Shown here: positions 1 through 11,460 of the stretch, piece after piece
Numbering within the stretch: position 1 is the first letter of the stretch
How the letters are laid out: each line of letters begins with the position of its first letter
Assembly: GCA_027924585.1 (NCBI GenBank)
Contig: BSBM01000870.1
Coordinates: forward strand, 5,145,001 to 5,209,000
Direction: 5' to 3'
Length of the DNA: 64,000 nucleotides
DNA from: Larix kaempferi
Taxonomy: Eukaryota; Streptophyta; Pinopsida; Pinales; Pinaceae
Position numbers and translations under genes: made by a program
The notes under the pieces: generated by a model
What the model was told of the DNA's origin: nothing
Database searches by the model: none
What the model saw: only the letters and a program-made list of their open reading frames with translations

Positions 1-517
1 CTGAAAGAGATCAATTTCTTTCTTGCACAGATTCCTTAAATAAAAGAGTCCCATGACCTAGGTAGGCCATTTAGAGCGGTCATAACTACCTCACCATTTT
101 CCACTACCTCATCCATAGCTTCAAGTTGTTCCTTAATCTGAGAGACCTTGGAGAAATAAGATTGAATGGTCTCTCCATTCAATAGCTTAACTCCTTTCAA
201 CTGATTCTGCAAAGTCATCTTCCGATTTATGTTCTTCCCAATAGCTTGGTCAAAGAGTCAAACATCTCCTTGGGTGTCTTCAGAGATGACACATGTGGTA
301 TGAGATGGTCTTTGATACAATCAGCAATGATTCTCTTTGCCTTGACCAAGTTCTTCTTATGCAATGCCTTAGCCTCTTCATCCTCTGGGATAGGGACCTC
401 AGAGCTGATGTAGGTGTCCAATTCATTTTCTTCGAGGATTAACCCAATCCTATACTTCCAGGATCGGAAGTTATCAGACCCTTCAAGCTTATCCTCAAGC
501 TTGGGGTTGTGAGACAT
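1..517 (-). pseudogene. copia gag, broken (copy 1)
   Basis: This is the N-terminal gag of a Ty1/copia polyprotein, the capsid-like protein that packages element RNA. The start codon at 515-517 opens the frame MSHNPKLEDKLEG, matching the start of gag in the other copies. Compared with the intact copy at 48711, a few bases are lost near 222-226, which shifts the frame. A TAA stop at 36-38 stands where the intact copy has a CAA codon. The rest of the polyprotein lies beyond the window edge. The zinc knuckle is not reached before the edge. Confidence 0.85.
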
Positions 518-1079
518 CTTAAGGAGTACATCAAATGGAAATAGAGAAGATAAAGGTCTTACCACTTGATTTGCTGAAAGACTGGATGTGGTCCCGATTA
601 GGGTTTGTTAGAGAAACCATAAAAATTCAAAATGTGAATTTCAACTTTCTGAAAGGATAGAAAGATGCGCCCTGATGAGATGATTAGCCTGGTATATTCC
701 TAATTTGAGATCTGCAAAGTTTCATCCTTTAGAAATGCCTTTTAGTCTTCTCGGATTCACTTGGGAGGACCCTGAATTAGGGTTTGAGTTTCCCAGAGAT
801 TTACCCAACCAAAAATCTCGATCCAAAACTCTAAAATTCGATTTTTCCAAGGAGCTTCCAGCTATGTCTTCAGATTTCAGAAATTCCTATTTTTGAGGAA
901 ACCCTAATTTTTAGGGCCAAAACTGAAAGTGCTCACAATTGAATTCTGATTGGACAGACAAATTCTCCTTGATGAGTAGAGTCAATCTACCTTACTGCTT
1001 TTCCAAAATCTATGGAGATAAACTCAATAAACAAGAAACCCTAGTTTTTGTCACTACACAATGTCTTCTTCTCAGGTTA
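518..1079 (-). other. untranslated leader of copia copy 1
   Basis: This stretch lies between the primer binding site and gag and aligns by eye with the leaders of the copies at 48149-48710 and 57666-58227. It holds no credible gene; short frames here are chance openings. Confidence 0.75.
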
Positions 1080-1091
1080 GCTCTGATACCA
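1080..1091 (-). other. primer binding site (tRNA-iMet type), copia copy 1
   Basis: On the minus strand this reads TGGTATCAGAGC directly after the 5' LTR, the usual plant initiator-methionine tRNA primer site for reverse transcription. Confidence 0.9.
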
Positions 1092-1683
1092 TGTTAATTT
1101 TTTAGCATTAATTCAAGATACTCTAGGATCTTTACTGAGAGAATAAAATGTATAGTATATCAATGCATATCAATCATAACAAGCATGTCAATCATCACAA
1201 GAAGCAAACATAAGAGACAATAGACACACAGAGCTTCCATGGGGACAACCCTAAGGTGAAAAACCCCACAACTTCCTCAGAGATAGATAGAGAAATGATA
1301 CAACCAAAGTACAACCCAAGTACACAGAGATAGACTCCTCCTAGCAACTGATCCTCCTCCTCACATGTGCTCCACCTTCCGAGTGAAGGAAGAGTGAGTT
1401 TTGAGTGATCAAAATAGAGATCGGGAGATCTCTATTTATACTTGTCCTGATTGCCCAATAACCTTATGGGGTCGACTTGTCTAGGTTAGTACAACAACCC
1501 AATATTAACTTAATTAGGGCTGACCCCACATATGGTGGTCTAATAAACCATCGGCAAGTTACGACACTTGTGACACTTGTCAATACAAATGACGACACTT
1601 CCGTATAGAGGAATAATACATCTCTATAGGAGTATAATAAATATATATATGAAATACATTCGGAAGTTACATATACATCAACA
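1092..1683 (-). repeat. 5' LTR of copia copy 1
   Basis: This LTR is about 592 bp. On the minus strand it starts TGTTGATGTATATG and ends TTAACA, as in all other LTRs of the family here. A TATA box (TATAAATA on the minus strand) sits at 1433-1440. The other LTR of this copy is outside the window. Confidence 0.9.
1433..1440 (-). promoter_or_regulatory. LTR TATA box, copia copy 1
   Basis: TATAAATA on the minus strand, at the same place as in every other LTR of this family. It is probably the RNA polymerase II core promoter marking the U3/R boundary. Confidence 0.6.
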
Positions 1684-3451
1684 TTTAGTCTGTAGATTCC
1701 ATCATTGCCAAGCTAGGGATCAATTTGAATATAACAATATTTCCATTCCCCATATTTAATCCTATCCAGTATCCTACCAAGGGGAAGGCCAATATTAAAT
1801 CTTTCCACATAATGGACGAATTCACAGCATATTTGGATATCTGTCTTATCCACTCCTCAATGTTGAGGGGATCAATGGCTTCGGAAACTGTAGCATTTTT
1901 CCATAAAGAAAGTGTTTTAAGTAATCTCAATGGGCTTACTGTAGAATGCTATTTTCTAAAGTAGTGGATGTTTTCGAAACCTCATCCACCATAACTTTGG
2001 TTTTTTCCAGTCTGTACCATTTTACCATAGGATCCCTTCACTAATTCCCCCTCCCAAATAAAATTGAACATTTCTTCGAATGTTTTCCAGAATTCCCATA
2101 GGGATGTATGTTATTGAGTGCCAAGAGACTAGAGTGGATTCCAAACGGATCTTATTAATGTAAATATTCTTCCTTTGGATAACTGGTGATTGCACCACTT
2201 TAATCATCTTTTCTCCACTTTTACAAATAACCAACCCCAATCCTTTTCTCCATTGTTGGTGAGTTTTAAAACAGATCCCGAATATTTTAGACCTTTGTTT
2301 AAATCAAAATCTTGGAAAGGATAAATCTGATTAATTCCTCTCATTTGATTGTTACTTAACTCATAAGGAGATATATAATTTTTTCATATTGATTTATATT
2401 CATGTTGCTATTCTATACATATAAAAGTCATTCTTTAAGGACCCTACCTCTCTGATAGATCCAACGACATAATGAAATTGGTTAATAGAAAGTCAAATGC
2501 AAATAGTCTAGGGAGCTTTATACAGTTGTCTGTGTGTGTATAGCAATGAACTATTATGGCGAGTAACTTGAAGCATAATCCATAATCACTTTCTACCATG
2601 AAGCAAGTGTCAGCCACCAGAATTTGAGAGCTTGCGAGGAAAGACAATATTGAATTTGTTAACATCCAATCAAAATTTTTAAACTTATGGGTTTAATATC
2701 CAACTTAGTATCAAACATAACTCGTTTAAGAAAGAGGAAATAGATTAGTCACTCTATAAGGGTACCAACCATTGCATATTCTGTTTCAAATATGTACAAA
2801 TTATTAGCAATATTTAACCATGACAGGATATTGTAGTCACGTCTCGAGAAAGTAGTGACTGATAGCTTAACTGAAATCATTCTCGATAACTATGCAAACA
2901 ATGTCTAACAAGACTGACCCATGAATAGTAAACTCCAATCAATTCCTTTTCATTAAATGTGTACACATAAGTTCTCTGATTGGCACCTATCAACCCATTT
3001 TCTTATTGGTTGTTTAGATCTTGCCAAGGGCACTACCCCTAGGAACCCGTCTCACCTCCACCCTAGAAGCCTCAATCAGATATAACTAGCTAGTGTAGAC
3101 AAAAGAAAAATTCATCTAGATTCCTTGAAACTCCTTACTTTACAGATTCAGGAAAAATGTGGGAAGGGAGTCACCTGCACAAGTAATTGTACAAGAATAA
3201 GGAAAATAGGAAAGAGCTATGAAGGATCAAAAGATGGGATCCAAATTCAAACAAATTAACAATATACCTCATACAAAAATGCACCTATAAAAAATTGTGA
3301 GCGTCTTCAAGTAATTAGTGTACATCAAGAACAAAGTTTTTTCAATTTCAAGATCTGAAGCCTTGTTGGGGATATTCCTGGAATTGCTATAGTGGTAATA
3401 GCTGTTATCCCTTAGGGATGAGCACAGAAAATGCATGAGTGATCTAGTGGT
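1684..3451. other. no gene recognised; possible LINE remnant
   Basis: AT-rich sequence without a long frame. On the minus strand, about 1690-2260, broken frames include a segment with FYLGGG near 2060 and a WKKP run, vaguely like the C-terminal end of plant LINE ORF2. The match is weak and could be chance. Nothing else is recognisable up to the solo LTR. Confidence 0.25.
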
Positions 3452-3496
3452 TGTTGATGTATATGTAACTTCGGAATATATTTTACCCATGTATAT

Positions 3497-3584
3497 TGTA
3501 TTCCTATAGAGATGTTATTATTCCTCTATACGGAAGTGTTTGTATTCCTATAGAGATGTTATTATTCCTCTATACGAAAGTGTC
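3497..3584 (+). repeat. 44 bp tandem duplication inside solo LTR
   Basis: Two nearly identical 44 bp units start at 3497 and 3541, both beginning TGTATTCCTATAGAG. The other LTRs of the family carry one unit here. Confidence 0.85.
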
Positions 3585-3619
3585 GTCATTTATATTGTAA
3601 GTGTCATAACTTATACTTG

Positions 3620-3727
3620 ATGGGTTATTAGACCACCTTGATGGGGTCGGCCCTGTATGAGTCATGTGGGTAAATGGGTTATTAGACCACCAAGTGTGGG
3701 GTCGGCCCGAATTAATGTAACCTTGGG
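3620..3727 (+). repeat. 54 bp tandem duplication inside solo LTR
   Basis: Two diverged units begin at 3620 and 3674 with ATGGGTTATTAGACCACC, each followed by a GTCGGCCC motif. The solo LTR at 24001 also has a multiplied version of this segment, while copies 3 and 4 have one. Confidence 0.75.
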
Positions 3728-4520
3728 TTATTAGGCTAAGCTAGACAAGTCAGCCCCATTGGTTTATTGGGCAAGACAGGACAAGTATAAATAGAGATCA
3801 AGAGATCTATTTGATCACTCATTACTCACTCTTCCATCACTCGGAAAGTGGCACACATGTGAGTAAGAGTATCAGCTGCTAGGAGAAGACAATCTCTTGT
3901 ACTTTGGTTGTATCATTGCTCTTTCTATCTCTGAGGAAGTTGTGGGGTTTTTCACCTTCTTGGTTTTCCCCGGTGAAACTCTGTGTCTCTTGTGTGTTTG
4001 CATTATTGTGTCCACGATTGATATGCTGTAGATATGTTGTACATGTTATTCTCTCAGTTAAGATCTTAGATCAGATTGAAAATTCTGAAAAACTAACAGT
4101 GGCTTGGTTTGGCATAAAATATTTCTAAATAGGATATCGAATTTGATATGCAGCACTAGAAAGAAAGTTTCTGACAACCTTATAGGGTAGTTACATCTAA
4201 CATGCAATGCAAGTGATGCAGGTTTGCAGAAAACTCGTTAAGATTCTAGAAATGGTACTTCAATTTTTTTTAAAGCAAGAAAACAAAATCCTTCAATTAC
4301 TTAAAATACATAGAGTACATAGATGCCTGGTCGATTGTCTCAGAGGAGAGCAAACTGAACAAGAGTTTTAGAGAATAGCAGAGTTAACCCAGGTCCAAAA
4401 TTAACGACCATAGCGCTGACATAGCAATTACTAACAAAACATACTGCTCAGGTTGACATACATATAAAAAATCAGCTTCTTTATCAGAGAATTCACTGTT
4501 ATTGACCCATACATACCGCC

Positions 4521-5175
4521 CTATACCAAGACTAGCCCGAGATTTATACAGAGGTTGAGGCATATCTGCTGACAGAGACAGAGATATAAGAACAACAGAC
4601 AAAAGACCTGTAATCTGTGCACAAAACTAGGCCTAAGCCATTGTACTTTCTTTGCTTCCATGTCATCATCAGACTCAATGCTGTGGGGTGACTGTGGCGA
4701 GCTGCCCGACTCAGGCCATTGAGTTGTGAGGTCAATGCCTACATTCCGCACTAGGATGTCCATTTTCTTATCCATAAAATTCATTTCTAGTCGCATCCTC
4801 TTCCATAGCCTTATGGACTCCTTCAGTTCTGAGATATCATCTTCAAGCTTATTGTTGTGTTGATCTGACCTTTCCCAAGAGGTATTTTAGAGACCAGTGC
4901 ATATAAAGAGATCAATGGTAAAGGGTCATCCTTGAGCGCGTGTCCCCAGGATCCACAACCTAATCGGCCAAGTCCTCAAACTCTTCAGTGTGCTAATAAG
5001 TGTCATAATTTTCCCTTATTTCCGTCTCTGCATTGGCGATTTACCACTTAACCTGTTTAGGAATGCGTTCATGGTAATATCGAGCAGCTTCAATGACTTT
5101 GCTGAGGTTCTTGGTGCATGAAGGAGGAGCCTCCGTCACCTTTTCTTTCCCCTTATTCCTTGCTCTATTATCCAT
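4521..5175 (-). pseudogene. decayed coding-like stretch, unidentified
   Basis: I do not recognise this gene. On the minus strand an ATG at 5173-5175 opens a charged, protein-like frame (MDNRARNKGKEKV...) that soon meets several in-frame stops. A second stretch (about 4796 down to 4521) reads as an amphipathic helix-like segment with MRLEMNFMDKKMD, then a serine- and acid-rich patch, then a hydrophobic stretch that could be a membrane segment. It might be one decayed gene or transposon-derived coding. The stops make it non-functional as read. Confidence 0.3.
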
Positions 5176-5533
5176 TCCCACCCTCTGAGCTACCGACCCA
5201 AGACAATACCAAAAGAGCCAAAACCATGCACTGCTAAGAGAACAGACCTAAGCTTGGTGAGAATCAACTTGGGAGTGTGCAGCTCCTTTCACTGCTAAAT
5301 AAATTTCAAAATCCCTGAAGGCCATCATTACAACAATACCCTGGGCCATTATAACGACGAGACCCTAGTACTTTAAAGCATAATGATCAGAGATTGTCCT
5401 CATACCAAAGTACGAGCTCTCCGTGCGAACATTTTGAATTATCATTTTAGAATCGCTCCCAACCAATCTCTCCTGTACCTCCGATTTAGTGCCATTCATT
5501 TCCACGCTGGTGGAGTTGACACGTGGTAGGAGA

Positions 5534-5651
5534 TGTGTCCTTGGCTGGGTGCACCGTGTCATCAACACCCTCTTCCCTCTGTCCTATGCTGTTGTGTCAT
5601 TGGCTGGGTGCACCGTGTCATCATCACCCTCTTCCCTTTGTCCTGTGCTGC
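5534..5651 (+). repeat. 59 bp tandem duplication
   Basis: Two adjacent copies start at 5534 and 5593, sharing the run TTGGCTGGGTGCACCGTGTC at 5541 and 5600, with few differences. It is non-coding as far as I can see. Confidence 0.85.
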
Positions 5652-6481
5652 TCACCCAACTTGGGGGGCATGGTACTTCAAATTTTAATGTTAAGGTGAA
5701 ATGATATAATGTCATGTACCAATATCTCAAACTGTAATAATCTTTTAGAAGGGCAATATTCATCCTGAAAGCTCTAACTTTTTGCTCCTTAGATCATTAC
5801 AGGCATTTCAAAGCTAAAAAGCCCCCAAAAGCAAAGAGTAGATTGAGTTCACTCGATGCAAATAAGCACAGCAATTACAGGGACCCGCAAATTTCTCTAT
5901 TATTTTAATGACCTGTATGGACATGTGAATATTTTAGATAAAAGCTTGAAAACAATTCTGTTGTTCTTGTCAGAGATAAACCTATTTCCGTTGACACGCT
6001 TTGCCTAGGGAAAACTCAACTCGTTTGTGGATTGAATTTTGTTATTGACACCTAAATGCTTTTTCTAAACACTTCGTCTAAAGAGGACTACGAAACTAGT
6101 TGAGCATTATTGCAGTTCCTAGTCTTCCCCAAAACTTCTCTTAATATACTTGTCCAAGATCCTGTGAACATTTGAAGTACTGAAGCTAAAACTTAAAAGT
6201 GATGCATTCATCAGTGCAGCAATATGTAGGCTTCAATTGTGGGTGATAAAGAATGTGGCTATTTGCTCAAGTTTTTTTTCTCTGCCACTTAGAATTCATA
6301 TTTCTGGTTTCTGGATCAATTATTATATTTTGGTTTCAACACCAAACGACATCACGTAAGTCCTCTTAAAAATATTTTCCTATACACAAACAATCCTTTG
6401 AAGCAATTGAGATTACAAATAGAAACCACTGATATCATATTTCTGAAACATACAACATGGTTTACAGAGGAAACAAGAAAA
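5652..6481. other. no gene recognised
   Basis: AT-rich sequence downstream (in minus sense) of the mTERF pseudogene stop codon. It presumably holds the old 3' flank of that gene. No frame, repeat or RNA gene is visible. Confidence 0.5.
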
Positions 6482-7549
6482 TTATCTCTTAACAAAAATA
6501 ATACTTGTATACAATTTTTCCTCCTCACTTTCCTCATCCTCTTCTTTTGAACCACTTCCAACCCCAGGTGATTCCAACGCTCCACCCATACAGAAAGATG
6601 GCAATGTTTCCTTGATATCAATATAGTTAGCCTCCAATATTTCTTCAAACCTTTGATCACTACAGTTGAGGAGACATGCTAGACTGCAGGTAATACCCCT
6701 GCTTGATATTCTTTGGGAACGAGGCTTGATTTTGCCTTCCAGGCTATAAGTAAAGTAATCTGGAAACTCGACAAGTTCCTTCAAGGACCTCTTTATTGCA
6801 GTATTAAAGTAATAGAAACTGAGCTTCATAGAATCCAGATCAAGAGCAAGCAACTGGGGGCAAGAAAACACCATTTTTGCTACTTCTTCAACTTTGAAAC
6901 CTCGTCCTCTCAAAAAAAATCTGCATGCCTCGTAATCAGAGTTTGAGGAAGACTTACAACCTATGGCATCTTCTGCAACAATTGACCAAATTCTGTAGGA
7001 CCAACCTGAATATCAACATTGAAAAAATGTTGTTGAGAAGACAACTTTGGCTTCAAAGAGAGTCCCATGATCTCTGGATTTTGTGCTATTACGGAAGCAA
7101 GACACTCTTGTCTTACACCAAAAATAAGTAGACTCTCCACATTTGGGTTCATTTTTTCCTCCAAATCATACCCAAGAATATGCGGTCTTTTCTGAATCAC
7201 TTTGCCTACAACTTGTTTAGGAAACCCAATATTTATAAGATAATCAACAATTGGTTTAATCACTGTTCCAAGTCACATACCCAAAATCCGAGGATATTGT
7301 GTCATCATAGATCCAATATCTCTTGTATTTACTCCAATATTGATTAAGTAAGCTAATGAGGTACTCATTGTACCCTCTACTTTAAAAACCAAAACCTTGG
7401 GATATTTCATTATTACAATGGGAATGTCAGCTCTCTCAATGTCGATTCCTCTCAGAAATTTGATAATAGGCACAAGTTCTATGACAAAACTTGAAGTCAA
7501 CACCTGTGGGTATCTTCTAAGCAAAAAGGAGAGGTCTGATTTCTGAAAA
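6482..7549 (-). pseudogene. mTERF4/BSM-like pseudogene, C-terminal part
   Basis: This is the larger, C-terminal piece of an mTERF-family protein; plant mTERFs are helical-repeat proteins that act on organellar RNA or DNA. The minus strand encodes a chain of mTERF repeats with the motifs LRRYPQVL (start near 7524), YPKVLVFKVEGTMST, YPRILGM, KRPHILG and NPEIMGLSLKPKL, then FPDYFTYSLEGKIKPR and an acidic tail ending at 6482. The order and wording fit plastid mTERF4 (BSM/RUG2) best. Breaks: TGA at 7273-7275, TAG at 6961-6963, and a frameshift at a T-run (minus) near 6911-6918. The stops fit CGA to TGA and CAG to TAG changes. No intron is visible. The piece ends exactly at the inserted chromovirus. 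Confidence 0.85.
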
Positions 7550-7936
7550 TGTGAAGAACCTGCAATAATTAATTAATGCAAATACACGAGATATCAGAAA
7601 TAACAGAACTCAGAATCACTTTTACACTGATCACAGGCCACTTCGAGGGGGCAACCTCCTTTGATCAAGCTCAATACAATTAACTTCACGGTGCCTTCAA
7701 TGACCTCAACGTACACTTATATACTAAGTCTATGCCCAATACTATGAGTCAAAACCATGGGACATATAATACTACGGGTCGACTTAAAAAACATATGCAT
7801 CCAATACTATGGGTCAATACTATGGGCTAATATAAACTATGGATCAACAAATACTATGGGACGACTTACAAAGCATATGCGTCCAACAACAATATACTAA
7901 CATAGTAAAGAGAAGGGTTGACATGGGTTCCTAACA
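7550..7936 (-). repeat. 3' LTR of deleted chromovirus
   Basis: 387 bp, paired with 11461-11847. The two LTRs are the same length and differ at scattered positions. It lies at the 3' end because the element is on the minus strand. Confidence 0.92.
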
Positions 7937-7949
7937 TCCCCTCTCCCTT
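7937..7949 (-). other. polypurine tract of deleted chromovirus
   Basis: On the minus strand this reads AAGGGAGAGGGGA immediately before the 3' LTR, the expected primer for plus-strand DNA synthesis. Confidence 0.85.
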
Positions 7950-7965
7950 AGAAAAAGCTTTGTCC

Positions 7966-9314
7966 TCAAAGCTTTGGTTGGGGAAATTGTTGCAGAATCT
8001 GAAGGAGTGGTTCCCCGGTAGCATCCTCGGGTTGCATTTCTGGCCACTGACGCCTTTGGAGTGTCAGGGAGGATTGCTTGGAAGGCTGTAGACGAAGAAG
8101 AACCCTATCAGCTGCATGGAAAGTGCATATAGAACGGTGCTGATCGGCTTGTTGTTTCAGTCGATTTCTGGCCATGTGAAGATTGTCCCGCAGAATGAGA
8201 AGAATCTAATCACAGTTTCGAAGAACCGAGTCAATTTCTTGAACTGGGGAGCTGCAAAGGGTGTATGGAAGAAGAACTGGTGGTGTCTGTCCATAGACTG
8301 CTTCATATGGTGTCCTTTGAGATGTAGTATTGCACCACCAGAGCGCTTTTAGGAAATCCATAGAAATAGTTGGCCAAAGTTGTGTAGGGATGGGCAAGGG
8401 TTTGAGCAATCCTGAAAGGAGTGTCGTTTCACCCTTGTTGACCTGGAAAGTATCACAGTCAACCACCATCTGTTGAATTGTCATTTTCAGTCCCTGCCAA
8501 AAGAAGTTACATTGTTCCCTATCATACATTTTGAAGAACCCAGAGTGCCCTGCTGATGAAGAAGCATGGAGTTGATAGAAGAGATAGCCCTGTTGAACAT
8601 ATTGCAACCAATTTGGAACAAGCAAAGAAAGAGCTGTAAGAGAAATTGGGTCATCAATTGTGCGAGAAGGAGCATCTGCCACCATATTGTCCTTACCCTT
8701 ATTGTAAGTGATCGCATAGGGATAACCCATTTTAGGTGTGTTGGGGAGGAGACCCATTGTTCCAGAAAATTTTCCAGAATATAGAGATCAGTTTTGATGC
8801 AGAAATAATTCCCTAATAGGTATGGCTGCCACTTCTGTACTGCATGCAAAATAGCCATCATTTCCTGCTGAGAGGTAGATGCGACTAAATTCTTACTAGA
8901 AAGGTCTCTTGAAGGCGGCAAGCTCATTGGTTCAGCAAAGACACGTGCATATCTATCCAAGGAAGTAGTGGAGACCATTGATGGGTGCATCTGAATGGAA
9001 TGGAGCTGAGCGATGACACCATGTGAATTCTTCTTGAGGATTTTTTCCAGGCGATGTGAACTGATGATGCAAAGAGACCCTGGTTGTAAGCCCATTAATT
9101 TTTGTTGTGCCCCATTGACTGAAAAATGCATCCAAAGTTCAGCAAAATGCCATAAGATGGGGCCAAGGGTGCGTAACCATTGAATGCCTAAAACGACATC
9201 ACATTCGCCTAAGGACAAGGCAAACATGTCAGAGCGTAGGTTATAATCTTCCATAGAGATACACACATTGTGACACTTCCCCTTGCAAGGTAAGGTGCCC
9301 CCATTGGCAACCAT
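7966..9314 (-). pseudogene. chromovirus pol remnant: protease end, RNase H, integrase stump, chromodomain
   Basis: Read on the minus strand from 9314. First comes the C-terminal half of the aspartic protease (DVVLGIQWLRTLGP). Just after YARVFAEP the frame jumps to QQEMMAILHAVQKWQPYLLG, which is RNase H, so the whole RT palm and fingers are gone. The RNase H/integrase zone continues with HLKWVIP, and a shifted frame carries DNMVADAPSRT and a degenerate GHSGF zinc-binding region. Integrase stops at SMDFLKALWWC and resumes at RTPYEAVYGQTPP, so most of the DDE core is deleted. At 8175-7966 a KQQADQHRS segment leads to PEDAT, like the chromodomain end of chromoviruses. Internal deletions, not point decay alone, disabled it. 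Confidence 0.82.
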
Positions 9315-9353
9315 GACTTCAAAGTTAGAGCAAGGATGGACAAAACAATCAAC

Positions 9354-10396
9354 CTATTTGGCAATCCGAGGTTCAATGAAGTTATGAGTGCTATCAGAAT
9401 CAATGAGTATGGTAAGAGGGAACTTCTTGAGGTATCCCCTGACCTGCATTGTTTGTGGGGTTGTGACACCGGTTACAGCATGGAGAGAGATCATGGGTGG
9501 GTCGTCCGGATATGGGGTGTCAACAGGCGGGTGCTGAATGTCGACTTCATCATCTTCTGTATCTGGAGCTTCTTCACCAAGTTCAAAGGCAGGCAGAGAA
9601 TCCACATCCAAGAGATAGAGCTTTTGTTGAACACATCTATGTCCCTGAGTGAATTTCTCATCACAATTATAATGAAGCCCTTTTTCTCGGCGTGCCTGCA
9701 TCTCGGTTTCAGACAAATGCTTGATAGGAGTTGGTCGAGGAGCTGGCAGGATGGGGGGTCATTGAGAACCCATATTTCGGAAGGGAACAAAAGTGGGTTT
9801 GGAGCGTTGTTGGGTTGCAAGATTGTCTTCTGCCAACTTAGCCAAACCTAGGACTTCCATCATTGTGTTGGGACATAACATTTTAACCTCTGACCGGATT
9901 TCATCCTTAAGACCACTGATAAAACAACTCCTGTAAAATTCATCAGACAATCCTTTTGTGTGATTGGCGATTTTCTCAAATTCTGTCTGATACTCTCTCG
10001 CTGTGCCAGTTTGGTGAAGTTTAGTGAGTGCTCCTGTGAAGTCGTCAAAAGCACTAGGACCAAATCGTGGCAAAAGGAGTTGGCAAAAATCTATCCAGTT
10101 TGGCTTGGGATTAGCTTTGATGTACCAACGGTACCATTGAAGGGCTTCCTGTTCCAAATGAAAGGATGCAAGATGGAACTTTCTGTGCGGTATATTCATC
10201 CAGTTGGATCAGTACCATTGAAGCGAGGAAAAGCAAGCTTCAGCCCATGAAAATTGTTGGAAGAAGAGAACCCAGTGGCTACAAAAGATTTTGCCTGTCG
10301 GTTATTGTTCATGGCTGAATGCTGAAGATGGAGGATGATAAATTTTTCATCTAGATCTTGGAATTTGGTTTGGATGGTTGCAAGTGCTTCCTCCAT
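9354..10396 (-). pseudogene. chromovirus gag and protease start, broken
   Basis: On the minus strand the likely gag start is the ATG at 10394-10396 (MEEALATIQTKFQDLDEKF). The frame stops at 10196, where a deletion or frameshift precedes the capsid-like segment that includes EALQWYRWY and FEKIANHTKGL (10199-9759). A degenerate zinc knuckle (HYNCDEKFTQGHRC) and the protease active-site region ILIDSDSTHNFIEP follow (9716-9354). The usual DSG is DSD here, a change in the catalytic motif. The knuckle and protease style is that of plant chromoviruses. Confidence 0.82.
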
Positions 10397-11446
10397 GGTG
10401 TTTGCTCCTGCGTGGGTGACAACCACAACCAAGAGTTTTTTTTTGGGGGGGAAATGGATAGAAAAATGCAAACAAAAGCTTATTTAGTAAAGGAAGATTT
10501 GGATTTGGGAAAAACTCAGATGGGTAATTGGGGTTTGACTAGGTTTTGGACACTTTCTGATGGACAGGGAAGCAAAAAATGGGGATTTCAGAAGCGGGGT
10601 GAAAGAATGAGAAAATTTGGTAGAGAGGAACAAAGAAGCAGAATTAGGAAAGGAACACGGTGGCAAAATTTGAAGGCATTTGGGTGAAAATTGAAGGAGT
10701 TATGGCAAACCCTAAAAATTGTCAAATGTGGGATTTTTGGTCTTGGGAAGTGGAATTTGGGATAGGGTCTTCAGGAATGAAATATGTAGAATGGGATTGC
10801 AAGGATGTCAGTGAAGTTTCAGGGAAAACAGAGTTGAAACAAGGGAGATATGGCCGAAAAACAGATTTTTTTTTCCAGAAATGGATCGGCAACAGTGGTG
10901 CGGAAGGGATCCGCAATAGATGGATCTGCAACAACGTGGAAGGGATCGAAAACGACCGGATTTGAAACGATGACTGGATCTGGAATGACTTTCAGAATAG
11001 ATCTAAAATGGTTGGATCTGGAGCGGAAGTGATCGGCAACAGTTCAGCTAAAAATAGATATGGACCCCAAGTATGTTCGGCTTTCTATCGATTCAGGGGA
11101 TTCACTCGGCCACCAATGCTACCTGAAAGCTTTCGTATTGGGGCAGTACCCCTCACTCCATGGCTTAGGTAAAACTGATAACTGCTTTGCCACAAACGAC
11201 AGCTCTTGGTTTACCTCACGGGTGGGAACTAGTCAATCATGTAGGGGTCATTACCCTTTTCGCTCGTAGGTCCTCTCAATGGGTCAGATACTTTGGGGTT
11301 CCCGTGGTACTCCTCGCAATGAGTTTTAGGGCTCATGCCCAAGTACTTCCCACAGTTAAGCAGATAGGGATTATTCCTAGATCTGAACTTGCAACAGATG
11401 TGAAAAAAAAATTGGAAGAAATTCCACCCAACGAGCCCAAGAAAGT
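10397..11446 (-). other. long leader of deleted chromovirus
   Basis: About 1 kb between primer site and gag, longer than most plant gypsy leaders. The part near 10860-11040 is built from loosely repeated GGATCTG and GGATCGGCAACAG-like words. From 11060 to 11453 two overlapping frames are open on the plus strand (antisense to the element), but I cannot assign them to a protein. Confidence 0.6.
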
Positions 11447-11458
11447 GCTCTGATACCA
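11447..11458 (-). other. primer binding site of deleted chromovirus
   Basis: TGGTATCAGAGC on the minus strand, two bases from the 5' LTR; initiator-methionine tRNA type. Confidence 0.9.
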
Positions 11459-11460
11459 GA

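Larger units (their letters stand above)
1..1683 (-). mobile_element. Ty1/copia LTR retrotransposon, copy 1 (5' part only)
   Basis: This is the 5' portion of a minus-strand Ty1/copia element running off the left edge of the window. Reading on the minus strand it shows a 5' LTR (1683-1092), a tRNA-iMet primer binding site, an untranslated leader and the first part of gag. The same leader, gag and LTR occur in three further copies in this window (from 26854, 47538 and 57048), which supports the assignment. Protease, integrase and RT would lie to the left of the window. The gag frame is broken, so this copy is not autonomous. Confidence 0.9.
3452..4098 (+). repeat. solo LTR of the copia family, plus orientation
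   Basis: A single LTR of about 647 bp with the family ends (TGTTGATGTATATG...ACTAACA) and a TATA box at 3786-3793. No primer site or polypurine tract is attached. Flanks are GTGGT (3447-3451) and GTGGC (4099-4103), a 4 of 5 target duplication, so it looks like a solo LTR left by LTR-LTR recombination. It is longer than its relatives because of two internal tandem duplications (44 bp and 54 bp periods). Confidence 0.88.

Noticed and set aside
6713-7131. Plus-strand frames of 68-77 codons
   Set aside because: They are antisense shadows of the mTERF pseudogene.
10358-10965. Plus-strand frames of about 100 codons rich in tryptophan, glycine and lysine
   Set aside because: They are antisense to the chromovirus leader and gag start, and have low-complexity composition from purine-rich sequence.
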